Positions 8,676 to 17,852 are shown, numbered from the stretch's first letter. The stretch: DNA of 64,000 nucleotides from Lysinibacillus sp. FSL W8-0992 (GCF_038008685.1 NZ_JBBOZQ010000001.1:1922001-1986000), one strand, 5' to 3'. The notes: generated by a model from the letters alone, not told the origin. Numbers and translations: made by a program.

Positions 8676-10235
8676 ATGAAGAGAATGAAAGTGTTTTTAT
8701 TTTTAGCGCTTATGACTGTCTTTATTTTGCAAGCTTGTTCGACTGCAAGTAATAATAGTACGGAGGGCTCCAAGGAAGGATCTAAAAGTGTTGGAGGGGA
8801 ACTTATCGTATTAAGAGCTTCAGATGCTACTAGTCTTGACCCGCACTTTATAACGGATATTCCTTCAGCAAATATTATTCATGGTAAAGTCTATGAAACG
8901 TTAGTAGCTTTTGATAGAGATCGAAAAATTGTTCCGTTACTAGCAAAATCATGGGAGCAAAAGGACGAGTTAACGTGGACATTTACTTTAAATGAAGGCA
9001 TTAAGTTTCATGATGGTGAAGAGTTTAATGCAGAGGCTGTAAAAGCGACATTCAATCGAATTTTAGATCCAGCGACAGGTTCACCACAACGCGATAAGCT
9101 ATCTATGATTAGCGAAGTTGTTGTTGATGATACGTATGTTGTGACATTAAAATTAAAAAATCCTTATGCACCGCTTCTTTCTATTTTAGCGAGCCAAGAA
9201 GGTAGCATTATTAGCCCGAAAGCAATTAGTGAATCAGCAGATCAGCTTGCGACAAATCCAGTGGGTACGGGTCCATTTATTTTTGAGTCGTGGAAATCTG
9301 GTCAAGCAATTACATTAAATACAAATAAGGATTATTGGGGTACTGTACCGAAGATTGATAAAGTGACATTTAAAATTGTACCTGAAGATTCAACACGTTT
9401 AGCTATGATTGAAAGCGGTGAAGCGCATATTGCCGACCAAGTCCCTGTGACGGATATTGCCAGAATTGAAAATTCTTCAACGATGAATTTATTCCGCACA
9501 GAAGGACTTGCCGTTGAGTTTATCGGTTTTAATGTAAAAGATTCATTATTATCAAATGTCAAAGTACGTCAGGCTATTAGCTATGCAGTTGACCGCGAGG
9601 CAATTATTAGTGGAATTTATAATAATGTAGGTACACTTGCAAATTCAGCAATGAGTCCGAAGGTTATTGGTTATTCAAGTGAAACGAAGGCATATGATTA
9701 TGATGTTGTAAAGGCGAAGCAACTGTTAAAAGAGGCAGGAATTAAAGAAGGCACTAAAATCAAATTACTGACAAGTGATCGCAAAGAACGCATTAATATG
9801 GCTGAGGTTGTGCAATCTCAATTAAAAGGGATTGGCTTAGATGTTGAAATTCAAGTAATGGAATACGGTGCATTTATTTCAGAAATTACGAAAGAACAGC
9901 ATCAAATATTTATTAGTGGCTGGGGTAATGCTACGGGTGACGCTGATTATAACCAATACAATCTGTTCCATACAGCTTCAATGGGCGCACCAGGAAATCA
10001 CTTCTATTATAGTAATCCAGAAATTGATAAGTTAATAGAAGAAGGACGTACTGAATCAGACCAAGCTACTCGTAATGAAATCTACAAAAAAGCGATGCAA
10101 TTAGAGCTAGATGAAGCGGTATATATTCCTGTTCGAAATTACGAGCATTTAGCAGTTTATAGTAATGGAGTAAAGGGCTTTTGGTTAGATGCATCAAATT
10201 ACACAATGGTTAGCGGAGTAGAAATTGTCCAGTAA
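8676..10235 (+). CDS. ABC transporter substrate-binding lipoprotein (SBP family 5)
   Basis: This 519-residue extracytoplasmic receptor belongs to the importer encoded divergently. It has a lipoprotein signal with lipobox LQAC (Cys21), a Ser/Lys linker, then the SBP_bac_5 domain (LDPHFITDIPSANIIHGKVYE, the family signature near FTLNEGIKFHDGEEFNAE, and NPVGTGPFIFESWKSG). This family binds peptides, nickel chelates and assorted cationic or amino compounds, so the fold does not fix the ligand. AAGGAGGAG precedes the ATG. The gene stands first in a plus-strand unit with two amidohydrolases, suggesting that what is bound is later hydrolysed or deaminated. Confidence 0.92.
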   Translation: MKRMKVFLFLALMTVFILQACSTASNNSTEGSKEGSKSVGGELIVLRASDATSLDPHFITDIPSANIIHGKVYETLVAFDRDRKIVPLLAKSWEQKDELTWTFTLNEGIKFHDGEEFNAEAVKATFNRILDPATGSPQRDKLSMISEVVVDDTYVVTLKLKNPYAPLLSILASQEGSIISPKAISESADQLATNPVGTGPFIFESWKSGQAITLNTNKDYWGTVPKIDKVTFKIVPEDSTRLAMIESGEAHIADQVPVTDIARIENSSTMNLFRTEGLAVEFIGFNVKDSLLSNVKVRQAISYAVDREAIISGIYNNVGTLANSAMSPKVIGYSSETKAYDYDVVKAKQLLKEAGIKEGTKIKLLTSDRKERINMAEVVQSQLKGIGLDVEIQVMEYGAFISEITKEQHQIFISGWGNATGDADYNQYNLFHTASMGAPGNHFYYSNPEIDKLIEEGRTESDQATRNEIYKKAMQLELDEAVYIPVRNYEHLAVYSNGVKGFWLDASNYTMVSGVEIVQ

Positions 10236-10296
10236 GTACATTCGTTGTACCTGTTTAGTGAAACAAACATCAAAATACTAATTAGGAGAGTAAACT

Positions 10297-11547
10297 ATGA
10301 GCACACTATTGCTAAAAAATGTGAGACTGGAAGAAGCTTTTGAACATGAAAAAGAGCACATTGTTGCAACTCGTACTGCAATTTATGATGTCCTAATTGA
10401 AGATGGACATGTAAAAAAGGTAGATAAAAATATAGTTGTGACCGAAGATATTGAGGTGTTGGATGCACAACATCAATTATTAGTACCTTCCTTCCGCGAA
10501 ATGCATATTCATATCGATAAAACGTATTTTGGTGGTGAATGGCAAGCGCCTAGACCAATAACAAAAGGAATATTAACACGTATTGAGGAAGAGCAGACAC
10601 TTTTACCGAAGCAATTGCCGACGGCAGCTTATCGTGCCGAGGAGATGGTGAAATGGCTTATTGCACAGGGGCATACACATATTCGTTCCCATTGTAATGT
10701 TGATCCACAAATTGGCACAAAGCATATCGAAATTACAAAGCAAGTGTTAGAAAAATATAAGGAACAAATTACGTATGATATTGTTGCTTTTCCACAGCAT
10801 GGTCTTCTTCGTTCAAATGTAGAAGGGTTAATCCGAGAGGCAATGACAATGGGGGCAACGTTAGTTGGAGGTGTTGATCCATCGATTGTTGATCGCAATA
10901 TTGAAAAATCACTCCAAACAACAATGCAAATTGCACAAGATTATAACACTGGCATCGATATTCATATTCATACAGCCAATACATTGGGAGAATTTGAGTT
11001 TTATAAACTGATTGATTTGACAAAGCAGGCCAAAAAAGAGGGACAAGTGACAATTAGTCATGCGATGGCACTGGCTGATTTAGCGCAGCCACAACTAGAA
11101 AATCTTGTACAAGCAATGGCTTCTGTCCAAATGGATGTGACAACAACGGTACCAATTGCTATTAATCGTTCAACAATTCCGATTCCATATTTATATGAAA
11201 AAGGGGTTAAGGTTTCAGTAGGGCATGATAGTTTAACAGATCATTGGTCCCCATATGGCACAGGCAACACAATTACAAAATTAAATGTTATGGCTGAAAG
11301 ATTCCGTTTCATGGATGAATATTCTTTAAGTCGTGCATGGAAATATGCTTCTGGCGGTATAACACCTTTGAACGATGAGGGTGAGCGTGTATGGCCAAAG
11401 GCTGGTGATGTTGCTAATATGCTGCTAGTAGATGGCGTTAGTACGGCACATGTTGTAGCTAGAAGATGTCCAATCTCTACAGTCATTTCACAAGGCAAAA
11501 TTATTCACCAGCAGGAAGTAGGAGAGTTGAAAGGAGAATTCAGATGA
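10297..11547 (+). CDS. amidohydrolase, cytosine-deaminase-like
   Basis: The 416-residue metal-dependent hydrolase aligns with the CodA branch: HIHID (His70, His72), FPQHGL (Gln168), DIHIHT (His223), TISHAMAL (His255) and GHDSLTDHWSPYGTGN (Asp311). These correspond to CodA metal ligands and the HDD-D-W-PLGTAN region. The position of CodA's catalytic Glu217 (HCDE) appears to be Thr226 here, so cytosine is doubtful as a substrate. The N-terminal extension and C-terminal beta strands of the amidohydrolase fold are present. AGGAGAG precedes the ATG. It follows the binding protein by 61 bp and overlaps its paralogue by 4 nt (ATGA). Confidence 0.85.
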   Translation: MSTLLLKNVRLEEAFEHEKEHIVATRTAIYDVLIEDGHVKKVDKNIVVTEDIEVLDAQHQLLVPSFREMHIHIDKTYFGGEWQAPRPITKGILTRIEEEQTLLPKQLPTAAYRAEEMVKWLIAQGHTHIRSHCNVDPQIGTKHIEITKQVLEKYKEQITYDIVAFPQHGLLRSNVEGLIREAMTMGATLVGGVDPSIVDRNIEKSLQTTMQIAQDYNTGIDIHIHTANTLGEFEFYKLIDLTKQAKKEGQVTISHAMALADLAQPQLENLVQAMASVQMDVTTTVPIAINRSTIPIPYLYEKGVKVSVGHDSLTDHWSPYGTGNTITKLNVMAERFRFMDEYSLSRAWKYASGGITPLNDEGERVWPKAGDVANMLLVDGVSTAHVVARRCPISTVISQGKIIHQQEVGELKGEFR

Positions 11548-12755
11548 AGCAGTGGCTTACAAACGTTCTACTTGAAACAGGCGAGTATATAAAAGATAAT
11601 AATACAGTTGGTACAAAGGTTGAGCTTTTCAACATTGAAATTACGGAAGGTTTAATTTCGCAAATTATTCCAGCAACACAAGCAATCGATGCGTCGCAAA
11701 ACGCTACAGATATGAAGGGCAAGCTCCTTTTACCTGCTTTTAAGGAAATGCATAATCATTTAGATAAAACCTATTTATCATTACCTTGGAAGGCAGTAAT
11801 ACCATCAAAAAATTTAAAAGATCGATTGGAGCAAGAAGCAAGGGAGCTACCTATTTTAGCGCATACAGGAAAGCAGCGTGCTGTTTCAATGATTGAAAAA
11901 ATTATTAACAACGGAACGAATCATATACGTACCCATGTAAATATTGATCCGTATATAGGGTTAAAAAACTTAGAGGGTGTATTAGCAGCGTTAGATGATT
12001 ATAAAGATATTGTGACAGCCGAGGTAATCGCTTTTCCGCAGCACGGCTTACTAAGAGATAATGTGCCACAGTTACTACGTGAAGCATTACGCAACGGTGC
12101 TACAATGATTGGTGGACTTGATCCGGCTGGAATCGATAATACTATTGAGCGTTCTCTATACGAAACAATGGATATTGCCCATGAATTTAATGTCGATGTT
12201 GATATTCATTTACATGATGGCGGTCACGTTGGCTACTATACAATAGATAAGTGGCTTGATATAGTCGAAGAGACAAATTACCAAGGCAGAACAGCTATAA
12301 GTCATGCCTTTGCATTAGGTGATGTTTCTATTATGGAGCAACATAATATTGCAAATCGTCTTGCACAGCAACAGGTGAAAATCATGTCTACAGTGCCATA
12401 TAATATCAACCGTGTGATGCCACCAATCGATTTACTGTCAGAGCATGGAGTCGATGTGCATTTTGGTTGTGATGGATTTTTTGATTCATGGAGCCCATAT
12501 GGTTCTGGAGATATTTTAGAAAAAGTAACTACTTTTGCAGACATTTCTCGAAAACTAGATGAACGTTCCATACGTCAAACATTGAAATACATTACAAATG
12601 GTATTACGCCATTAGATACAAATGGTCAGAAAGTTTGGCCAAATATTAACGATGAAGCAAGTTTCGTATTTTTTGACGCAGTTTCAAGCGCCGAAGTCAT
12701 TGCAAGAAGACCTTTAGATCGTACTGTCATGTCTAAAGGAAAATTTATTCGTTAA
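11544..12755 (+). CDS. amidohydrolase, cytosine-deaminase-like (second paralogue)
   Basis: This 403-residue paralogue of the upstream enzyme is chosen to start at the ATG at 11544. It has AAAGGAG 8 nt upstream and forms an ATGA overlap with the preceding stop; the longer frame would add 26 unrelated residues. Metal-site motifs are EMHNHLDK (His70, His72), FPQHGL (Gln165), DIHLHD (His222) and ISHAFAL (His254). The usual GHD is changed to GCD (Asp310) in FGCDGFFDSWSPYGSG. The CodA catalytic Glu position holds Asp225. Two side-by-side paralogues may act on successive intermediates or form a heteromer; both ideas are inference. Confidence 0.85.
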   Translation: MKQWLTNVLLETGEYIKDNNTVGTKVELFNIEITEGLISQIIPATQAIDASQNATDMKGKLLLPAFKEMHNHLDKTYLSLPWKAVIPSKNLKDRLEQEARELPILAHTGKQRAVSMIEKIINNGTNHIRTHVNIDPYIGLKNLEGVLAALDDYKDIVTAEVIAFPQHGLLRDNVPQLLREALRNGATMIGGLDPAGIDNTIERSLYETMDIAHEFNVDVDIHLHDGGHVGYYTIDKWLDIVEETNYQGRTAISHAFALGDVSIMEQHNIANRLAQQQVKIMSTVPYNINRVMPPIDLLSEHGVDVHFGCDGFFDSWSPYGSGDILEKVTTFADISRKLDERSIRQTLKYITNGITPLDTNGQKVWPNINDEASFVFFDAVSSAEVIARRPLDRTVMSKGKFIR

Positions 12756-12859
12756 ACATAATTGGAGAGGCATACTGAAATTGTGCCGTGCTAATAATAA
12801 AATTATCCCCCTTAAATAATTTTATATAGACGAAAATCCACTTACATTCCTATGCTGAA

Positions 12860-12886
12860 GTATCGCTTTCATGGTGAAAGCGATAC
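12860..12886. other. perfect hairpin in the gap after the amidohydrolase genes
   Basis: GTATCGCTTTC and GAAAGCGATAC form an 11-bp perfect stem with a 5-nt loop (ATGGT). No T run follows directly; seven Ts appear about 22 nt later. It may terminate the amidohydrolase transcript poorly or act as an operator. The rest of the 276-bp gap shows no gene. Confidence 0.4.
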
Positions 12887-13031
12887 TGGCAAAGGAAGGC
12901 GAAGCGGTTTTTTTAATTTGTAGCAAATGTTTTATCAGTGGGGTTCAAACTCCGGCTGAATCAAGAAAAAAATCTCGCCGTAATTGCGCAGAGATGTAAA
13001 TGATTATTTTTCATGTGAGAAGGAGCAATAA

Positions 13032-13922
13032 ATGAAACAACTAACAACATACATGATTTTATTTAGCTGTGTATTTTTTTGGGCTAGTAACTTTATTATT
13101 GGCGCTATTTTAATTCATCATTGGGATCCTATAGTGATTTCCATTTACAGACTGATTGTAATTGTTCTATTTTTAGGGTGTATAAGTTGGCGATTTATCA
13201 TCCATTTATCCGTTACGCGCCGCGATATTTTATTATTAATTGTAGCTGGCATTTTAGGTGTTGCGATTAATCACTATAGTTTTTATGCAAGTCTTCAGCA
13301 TACTACTCCAATAACAGCAGCTCTCATTTTAGCTTGTGCACCGATTGTTACGTCGTTACTTAATAAAATAATCTATAAAGAATATCGAAATAGTATTTTT
13401 TGGATTGGTGCTATTATTTCAATAGTTGGCGTTTCAATGATTATTACAAAAGGAGCATTTATCGGCATTTCAATCGGTAAAGGTGAAATTTTAAGCTTGA
13501 TTACGATGTTAAGTTTTGCACTTTTCCTAATTATTGTAAATGACCTTAGCGCAAGAATTTCTGCGGCGGCTATTACTTTTTATACAAACTTGATTGGTCT
13601 AATTGTTCTCATGCCATTCGGAGCATCTATAGTAGCCCAAAAGAATATGCAAGTGGCATTTCCATATTGGTTACTGCTAATTATTTCAGCTATCGTTATT
13701 CATGGAATTAGTAATTTAATGTGGAATAGAAAAATGAAAGAAATAGGGTCGACAAATGCATCGCTTTTGTTAAATTTTGAACCAGCTATCGCGATGATTC
13801 TAAGTGCTATTATTTTAAATCAGCTGCCAACTAGCATCCAAATTTACGGTTCTTTGTTGATTCTATTAGGAATAATCCTTTGTATTTACTATAAAGAAAT
13901 AAAGGGGTTAGTTTATAAATAA
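13032..13922 (+). CDS. EamA/DMT-family transporter
   Basis: The 296-residue membrane protein has ten predicted helices in two homologous EamA halves. The first begins FFWASNFIIGAILI, and the helix NHYSFYASLQHTTPITAALIL is typical of the first repeat. In the second, NASLLLNFEPAIAMILSAIIL matches the usual repeat end. The family exports amino acids, purines or other metabolites. GAAGGAGC precedes the ATG. It is separated from the amidohydrolase pair by 276 bp, so co-transcription is uncertain, although an exporter for a breakdown product would make sense there. Confidence 0.85.
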   Translation: MKQLTTYMILFSCVFFWASNFIIGAILIHHWDPIVISIYRLIVIVLFLGCISWRFIIHLSVTRRDILLLIVAGILGVAINHYSFYASLQHTTPITAALILACAPIVTSLLNKIIYKEYRNSIFWIGAIISIVGVSMIITKGAFIGISIGKGEILSLITMLSFALFLIIVNDLSARISAAAITFYTNLIGLIVLMPFGASIVAQKNMQVAFPYWLLLIISAIVIHGISNLMWNRKMKEIGSTNASLLLNFEPAIAMILSAIILNQLPTSIQIYGSLLILLGIILCIYYKEIKGLVYK

Positions 13923-13934
13923 GAGGGCTATTGC

Positions 13935-14833
13935 TATCGTTGATTTCCGCTACGGGCGGGCGCTTTCCGCGGGCACAACGTAAGCCACAGGAGTCTACAT
14001 GGATTTTTACATGGTAAGTCATAAAACACACGACTATCTTTGTAAATTGTTTGAGTGCCTGGTACCTCTCTTAGATTCCTAGCATAAAACCGGCTCCTAA
14101 AGCGTAAAAATTCACTGCGCTTTCCGCGGGCACACACGTAAGCCGCAACCCTCGCTAACGCGCGGTTTGTTGCGTCTTACGTTCTGTGCGTTCCCGCAGG
14201 AGTCTACGTGGATTTTTACTCGGAAATTAATAAAATACCCTACTAGCAGTGCTAGAGTTAAAAATTGTTTGAGTGCCTGGCACTAAGCGTATTCTAAATA
14301 AGAACTATTGCCACCGTTGATTTCCACTACGGGCGGGCGCTTTCCGCGGGCACATCGTAAGCCAGAGGAAGTCTACATGGATTTTTACTTGGTAAGTCAT
14401 AAAACATCCTGGTAAATTGTTTGAGTGCCTGGCACCTCTCTTAGATTCCTAGCATAATACCGGCTCCTAAAGCGTAAAAATCCACTGCGATTTCCGCGGG
14501 CACATACGTAAGTCACAACCGTTCGCTAACCGCGGTGTGTTGCGTCTTACGTTCTGTGCGTTCCCGCAGGAGTCTACATGGATTTTTACTTGTTAAGTCA
14601 TAAAACATCCTGGTAAATTGTTTGAGTGCCTGGCACCTCTCTTAGATTCCTAGCATAATACCGGCTCCTAAAGCGTAAAAATTCACTGCGCTTTCCGCGG
14701 GCACACACGTAAGCCGCAACCCTCGCTAACGCGCGGTTTGTTGCGTCTTACGTTCTGTGCGTTCCCGCAGGAGTCTACGTGGATTTTTTCTTGGAATTTG
14801 AGTGCCTGGTACTTTTGTAGGTACATGGCACTA
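13935..14833. repeat. block of palindromic intergenic repeats, type A ends
   Basis: The whole 914-bp gap is repeat sequence. Three full elements (about 14104-14219, 14473-14590, 14674-14790) have the outer pair GTAAAAATYCAC...GTGGATTTTTAC, an inner pair CCGCGGGCACA...CTGTGCGTTCCCGC, and a core pair CGTAAGCCGCAAC...GTTGCGTCTTACG. Two shortened copies (13935-14010 and 14313-14390) start TTGATTTCC and jump straight from GTAAGCC to AGGAGTCTACATGG, having lost the core. Between them the motif TTGTTTGAGTGCCTGG recurs. No credible protein is encoded. Confidence 0.9.
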
Positions 14834-14836
14834 AAA

Positions 14837-16036
14837 TTACTGTGTATCTTTTTTATGCAATGTGTAATTTAGAAACAGTATATATATTATAGGAAGGAAA
14901 ACGGTTGTGATGGCGATACCCAACCAATTAAAATGTAGCCATATCGGACTGAGTAACGTACTTCCACAAGCAACACCAATATAATAAGAAACGAGATACA
15001 GGCTTGCCGCACTGCCTTTTTGGTGGATAGCTGTACGACTAACGGTTGCTGATGTTAAGGCATGGGCGGTGAAAAAGCCTAAACATGCAATGCAAAGTCC
15101 CACAATTACGATAATGAGTGAATCGTTTAATGTTAGGATTATTCCACTAACTAATAAAAACACGCCATATGTTCGAACGCGATTAATGCCTTTTTTTTCT
15201 GCAAGTGAGCTGGCAATAGGTGATCCGACGATACCTAAGCTATACGCTAAAAAAATAAATGAAATCATTTTTAATGATAGCGAAAAGGGCGGCTCTATTA
15301 AGTAATACGGAATGAAGGACCACATACCACTAAAGGATGTTTGGAGTACAATGCCTAGTCCGAACAAGATAAGCAGTTTTGGATTTTTTAGATGGAGCCA
15401 AAAGCCTTGTAAATCTTTTGAAATCGTACGATTGTTGACAGTAAAATTTCTTGATTTCGGAAGTGTAAGCAACACCATTATAAAAATTGCTATACCTAAC
15501 AAAGCTAGTGAACTAAACGCTGTCTCCCAAGAATAGTGTTCAGTTACATAGCCCATTAACAAACGGCCAATCGTTCCTCCTAGCGCATTACATGAAATAT
15601 AGAGAGAGGTAGCAAATCCCATTGACTGGCTATCAATCTCTTCGCTAATATAGGCGAGTGCCGCAGCAGGAACACCAGCAATAGCAAAGCCTTGAATAAA
15701 GCGTAATAGTATAATGGTTACAAAAGAATCAGTTAATGGCATAAATAGAAAAGGAATGACAGTCAGAATGATTGATAGTCTTATAAAAAGAATTCTTCCA
15801 TGTCGATCCGATAAAAACCCTAAAACAATTAATCCGATAATAACCGATATCGTCGTAATCGAAACTGCAAGGCTAGCAAATGAAACTGAGACATGAAACT
15901 GTTCTGTAAAAAAGGGGAGCAATGGTTGAACTGAATACATCGCGGCAAAAACAAAAACCGATGCTCCTCCTAAACTAATAATAATCTGCCAAAATTGACG
16001 ATCTTGAATGGAATACCCCTTTGTGCCACTGTCCAT
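14837..16036 (-). CDS. MFS transporter
   Basis: The 399-residue protein has 12 predicted helices. The MFS signature between helices 2 and 3 reads GFLSDRHGRILFI, and FIQGFAIAGVPAAALAYISEE is typical of the YnfM-like/DHA group. Its start is 10 nt after the TRAP DctM stop, so it is probably the last gene of the TRAP operon. It may export a metabolite of the imported acid or be a second importer. The ribosome binding site is weak. Repeat DNA begins directly after its stop. Confidence 0.85.
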   Translation of the reverse strand: MDSGTKGYSIQDRQFWQIIISLGGASVFVFAAMYSVQPLLPFFTEQFHVSVSFASLAVSITTISVIIGLIVLGFLSDRHGRILFIRLSIILTVIPFLFMPLTDSFVTIILLRFIQGFAIAGVPAAALAYISEEIDSQSMGFATSLYISCNALGGTIGRLLMGYVTEHYSWETAFSSLALLGIAIFIMVLLTLPKSRNFTVNNRTISKDLQGFWLHLKNPKLLILFGLGIVLQTSFSGMWSFIPYYLIEPPFSLSLKMISFIFLAYSLGIVGSPIASSLAEKKGINRVRTYGVFLLVSGIILTLNDSLIIVIVGLCIACLGFFTAHALTSATVSRTAIHQKGSAASLYLVSYYIGVACGSTLLSPIWLHFNWLGIAITTVFLPIIYILFLNYTLHKKDTQ

Positions 16037-16046
16037 AAGGAAGCCC

Positions 16047-17315
16047 TTACTTCATTTGCTCTGGTAACCAAAGCGACAATTGTGGAAGTACAACTACGAT
16101 AGCTAAGAACACAATCATTAAAATAATAAATGGAATAACCCCTTTGACAACTTCTCCGAGTTTTTCCTTCGCAATACCACTTACCACGAAAAGATTCAGA
16201 CCTACTGGAGGTGTAATCATACCTAGTTCCATATTGATTGTCATAATAATTGCAAAGTGAATAAGGTTGATATCGAAGTGGACAAGAATTGGTAGCAATA
16301 TTGGTAATGTAATTAAAATAATTGAAACGGCTTCTAAGAACATACCCATAATAAAGAATAAAACATTCACGACAATCATGAAAATCCATTTATTTAAATC
16401 ACTCTCTGCAATCCAAGCACCAACTTGCTGAGGAACTTGTGCGTTCGTTAAATATAAACCGAATAGTGAAGCTGCACCGATAATTAAGAAAATCATCGCT
16501 GTAATATTAATGGACTCTACTAATACTTCACGAAAGTCTTTTAACTTCATTTCACGATAAATGAATAGTGATACTAATAAACCATAAAATACGGCAATAA
16601 CTGCTGACTCAGTAGGTGTTACAACACCAGAATAGATAGTTCCTAAAATTAAGAACGGTAAGAAACCACCCCAAATGGCTTTTAATGATTTACGGCCACG
16701 TTCTTCCCAAGAGGCAGGCTCATCTCCTTTGAAACCATTGCGCTTTGCATAGAAGATAGCAGCAACAATCAAAATGCCTGTTAACGCAAGACCAGGAATA
16801 ACACCAGCCATGAACAATTCACCAATGGATTGTTCGGATGTAATACCATAAATGATTAACGGAACACTTGGAGGTATTAAAATTCCTAGCGTACCACCAG
16901 CTGCAACAAGCCCCATTGAGTATCGCTTTTTATAGCCTGCAGAAATCATCGCAGGAACCATAATTGAACCGATTGCAGCGGCTGTTGCAGGTGAAGAACC
17001 TGAAATCGCTGCGAAAATAGCACAGGCAACGATTGTTACGACTGCAAGTCCTCCAGGCAGGTGACCAATCCAAGCACGTAATGCCTCTATTAAATATTTA
17101 GAAATTCCACCACGTGCCATGAGCACACCAGCAAGAACGAATCCTGGAATGGCCATCATCGGGAATGAATCTAGCGCTGTAAAAATTCGCTGTGGAATCA
17201 TATTCATATTAAAGTCGATTTGGAAGAACACTAAAATCGTTGAAAGTGCTAAGCTAACTGCGACAGGTACACGTAAAAATAATAAAACAAAGAAACTAAG
17301 TAAGAGGATTAGCAT
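16047..17315 (-). CDS. dctM: TRAP transporter large permease DctM
   Basis: The 422-residue membrane protein belongs to the DctM (IT) superfamily and forms the Na+-coupled channel of a TRAP uptake system. Visible family features are LRVPVAVSLALS at the N-terminus, AAISGSSPATAAAIGSIMVP, GTLGILIPPSVPLIIYG (the conserved ILIPPS loop), TPTESAVIAVFYGL and ITPPVGLNLFVVSGI. It overlaps the DctQ gene by 20 nt and has AAAGGA upstream of its ATG. The neighbouring DctP proteins and a DcuS-like two-component system make C4-dicarboxylates or related acids the likely cargo. Confidence 0.95.
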   Translation of the reverse strand: MLILLLSFFVLLFLRVPVAVSLALSTILVFFQIDFNMNMIPQRIFTALDSFPMMAIPGFVLAGVLMARGGISKYLIEALRAWIGHLPGGLAVVTIVACAIFAAISGSSPATAAAIGSIMVPAMISAGYKKRYSMGLVAAGGTLGILIPPSVPLIIYGITSEQSIGELFMAGVIPGLALTGILIVAAIFYAKRNGFKGDEPASWEERGRKSLKAIWGGFLPFLILGTIYSGVVTPTESAVIAVFYGLLVSLFIYREMKLKDFREVLVESINITAMIFLIIGAASLFGLYLTNAQVPQQVGAWIAESDLNKWIFMIVVNVLFFIMGMFLEAVSIILITLPILLPILVHFDINLIHFAIIMTINMELGMITPPVGLNLFVVSGIAKEKLGEVVKGVIPFIILMIVFLAIVVVLPQLSLWLPEQMK

Positions 17316-17793
17316 ATTCTTCGTCCTTTCCTCGTATAATATTGACTAATCTTTCTACGAATCTTAGTAAAAATAAAACGCCTGAAATCGGTAGTACTAA
17401 GTAGACAACCCACATTGGAATGCCGATATCAAGTGATACCATACCTGATGTATAGCGATTCTCAACTAATACAAATCCAAAGTACGTATAAATTAAACAA
17501 AATACGATACTTAAACTTGTTGCGACTAAATCTAAAATGCGTTTATTTGATGGTTTTAATTTATCGTATAAAATATCTACTTGGATGTGCTGATTGTGAC
17601 GAAGTGCTAAACCGAAGCCAAGAAACGTTCCCCAAATAATTGCGTAACGTGCTAATTCTTCTACCCAAGCTTGAGGTTCGTTAAAAATATAACGCATCAT
17701 TACACCGTAGAAGATTAGTGCAATACCAGCTACGAAAAAGAATCCAGCAAGAATTTCCTCTAAATAGCCCCATACTTTATGTAAAACATTCAT
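17296..17793 (-). CDS. dctQ: TRAP transporter small permease DctQ
   Basis: The 165-residue protein has four predicted helices and the DctQ family signature around QAWVEELARYAIIWGTFLG and ALRHNQHIQVDI. It is the small membrane subunit that pairs with DctM. AAGGAGG lies 8 nt before the ATG. A hairpin with a T run separates it from the dctP gene upstream, so the permease genes are probably expressed below the level of the binding protein. Confidence 0.93.
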   Translation of the reverse strand: MNVLHKVWGYLEEILAGFFFVAGIALIFYGVMMRYIFNEPQAWVEELARYAIIWGTFLGFGLALRHNQHIQVDILYDKLKPSNKRILDLVATSLSIVFCLIYTYFGFVLVENRYTSGMVSLDIGIPMWVVYLVLPISGVLFLLRFVERLVNIIRGKDEEYANPLT

Positions 17794-17852
17794 CCTGATG
17801 CCTCCTTAAAATATAAGATGATAAGATTTTTCTCCTATAAAGTAAAACGGGA

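Noticed and set aside
10297-12755. Naming the amidohydrolases cytosine deaminases
   Set aside because: The family is clear, but the residue at the catalytic Glu position differs in both, so the substrate name is not supported.
12871-12887. TGAAAGCGATACT as a cre site
   Set aside because: Only the left half matches the consensus, and the sequence is fully explained as the right arm of a perfect hairpin.
12940-12970. GGGGTTCAAACTCC, resembling a tRNA T-arm
   Set aside because: The stem does not hold with a correct seven-base loop, and no acceptor, D or anticodon arm is found around it.
13831-14137. Short minus-strand frames at the end of the EamA gene and in the repeats
   Set aside because: They lie inside type A repeat elements or antisense to a clear gene and have no ribosome binding site.
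13935-14833. Insertion sequence or prophage remnant
   Set aside because: No transposase, integrase or phage gene fragment is seen in any frame. The repeats are short palindromic elements only.
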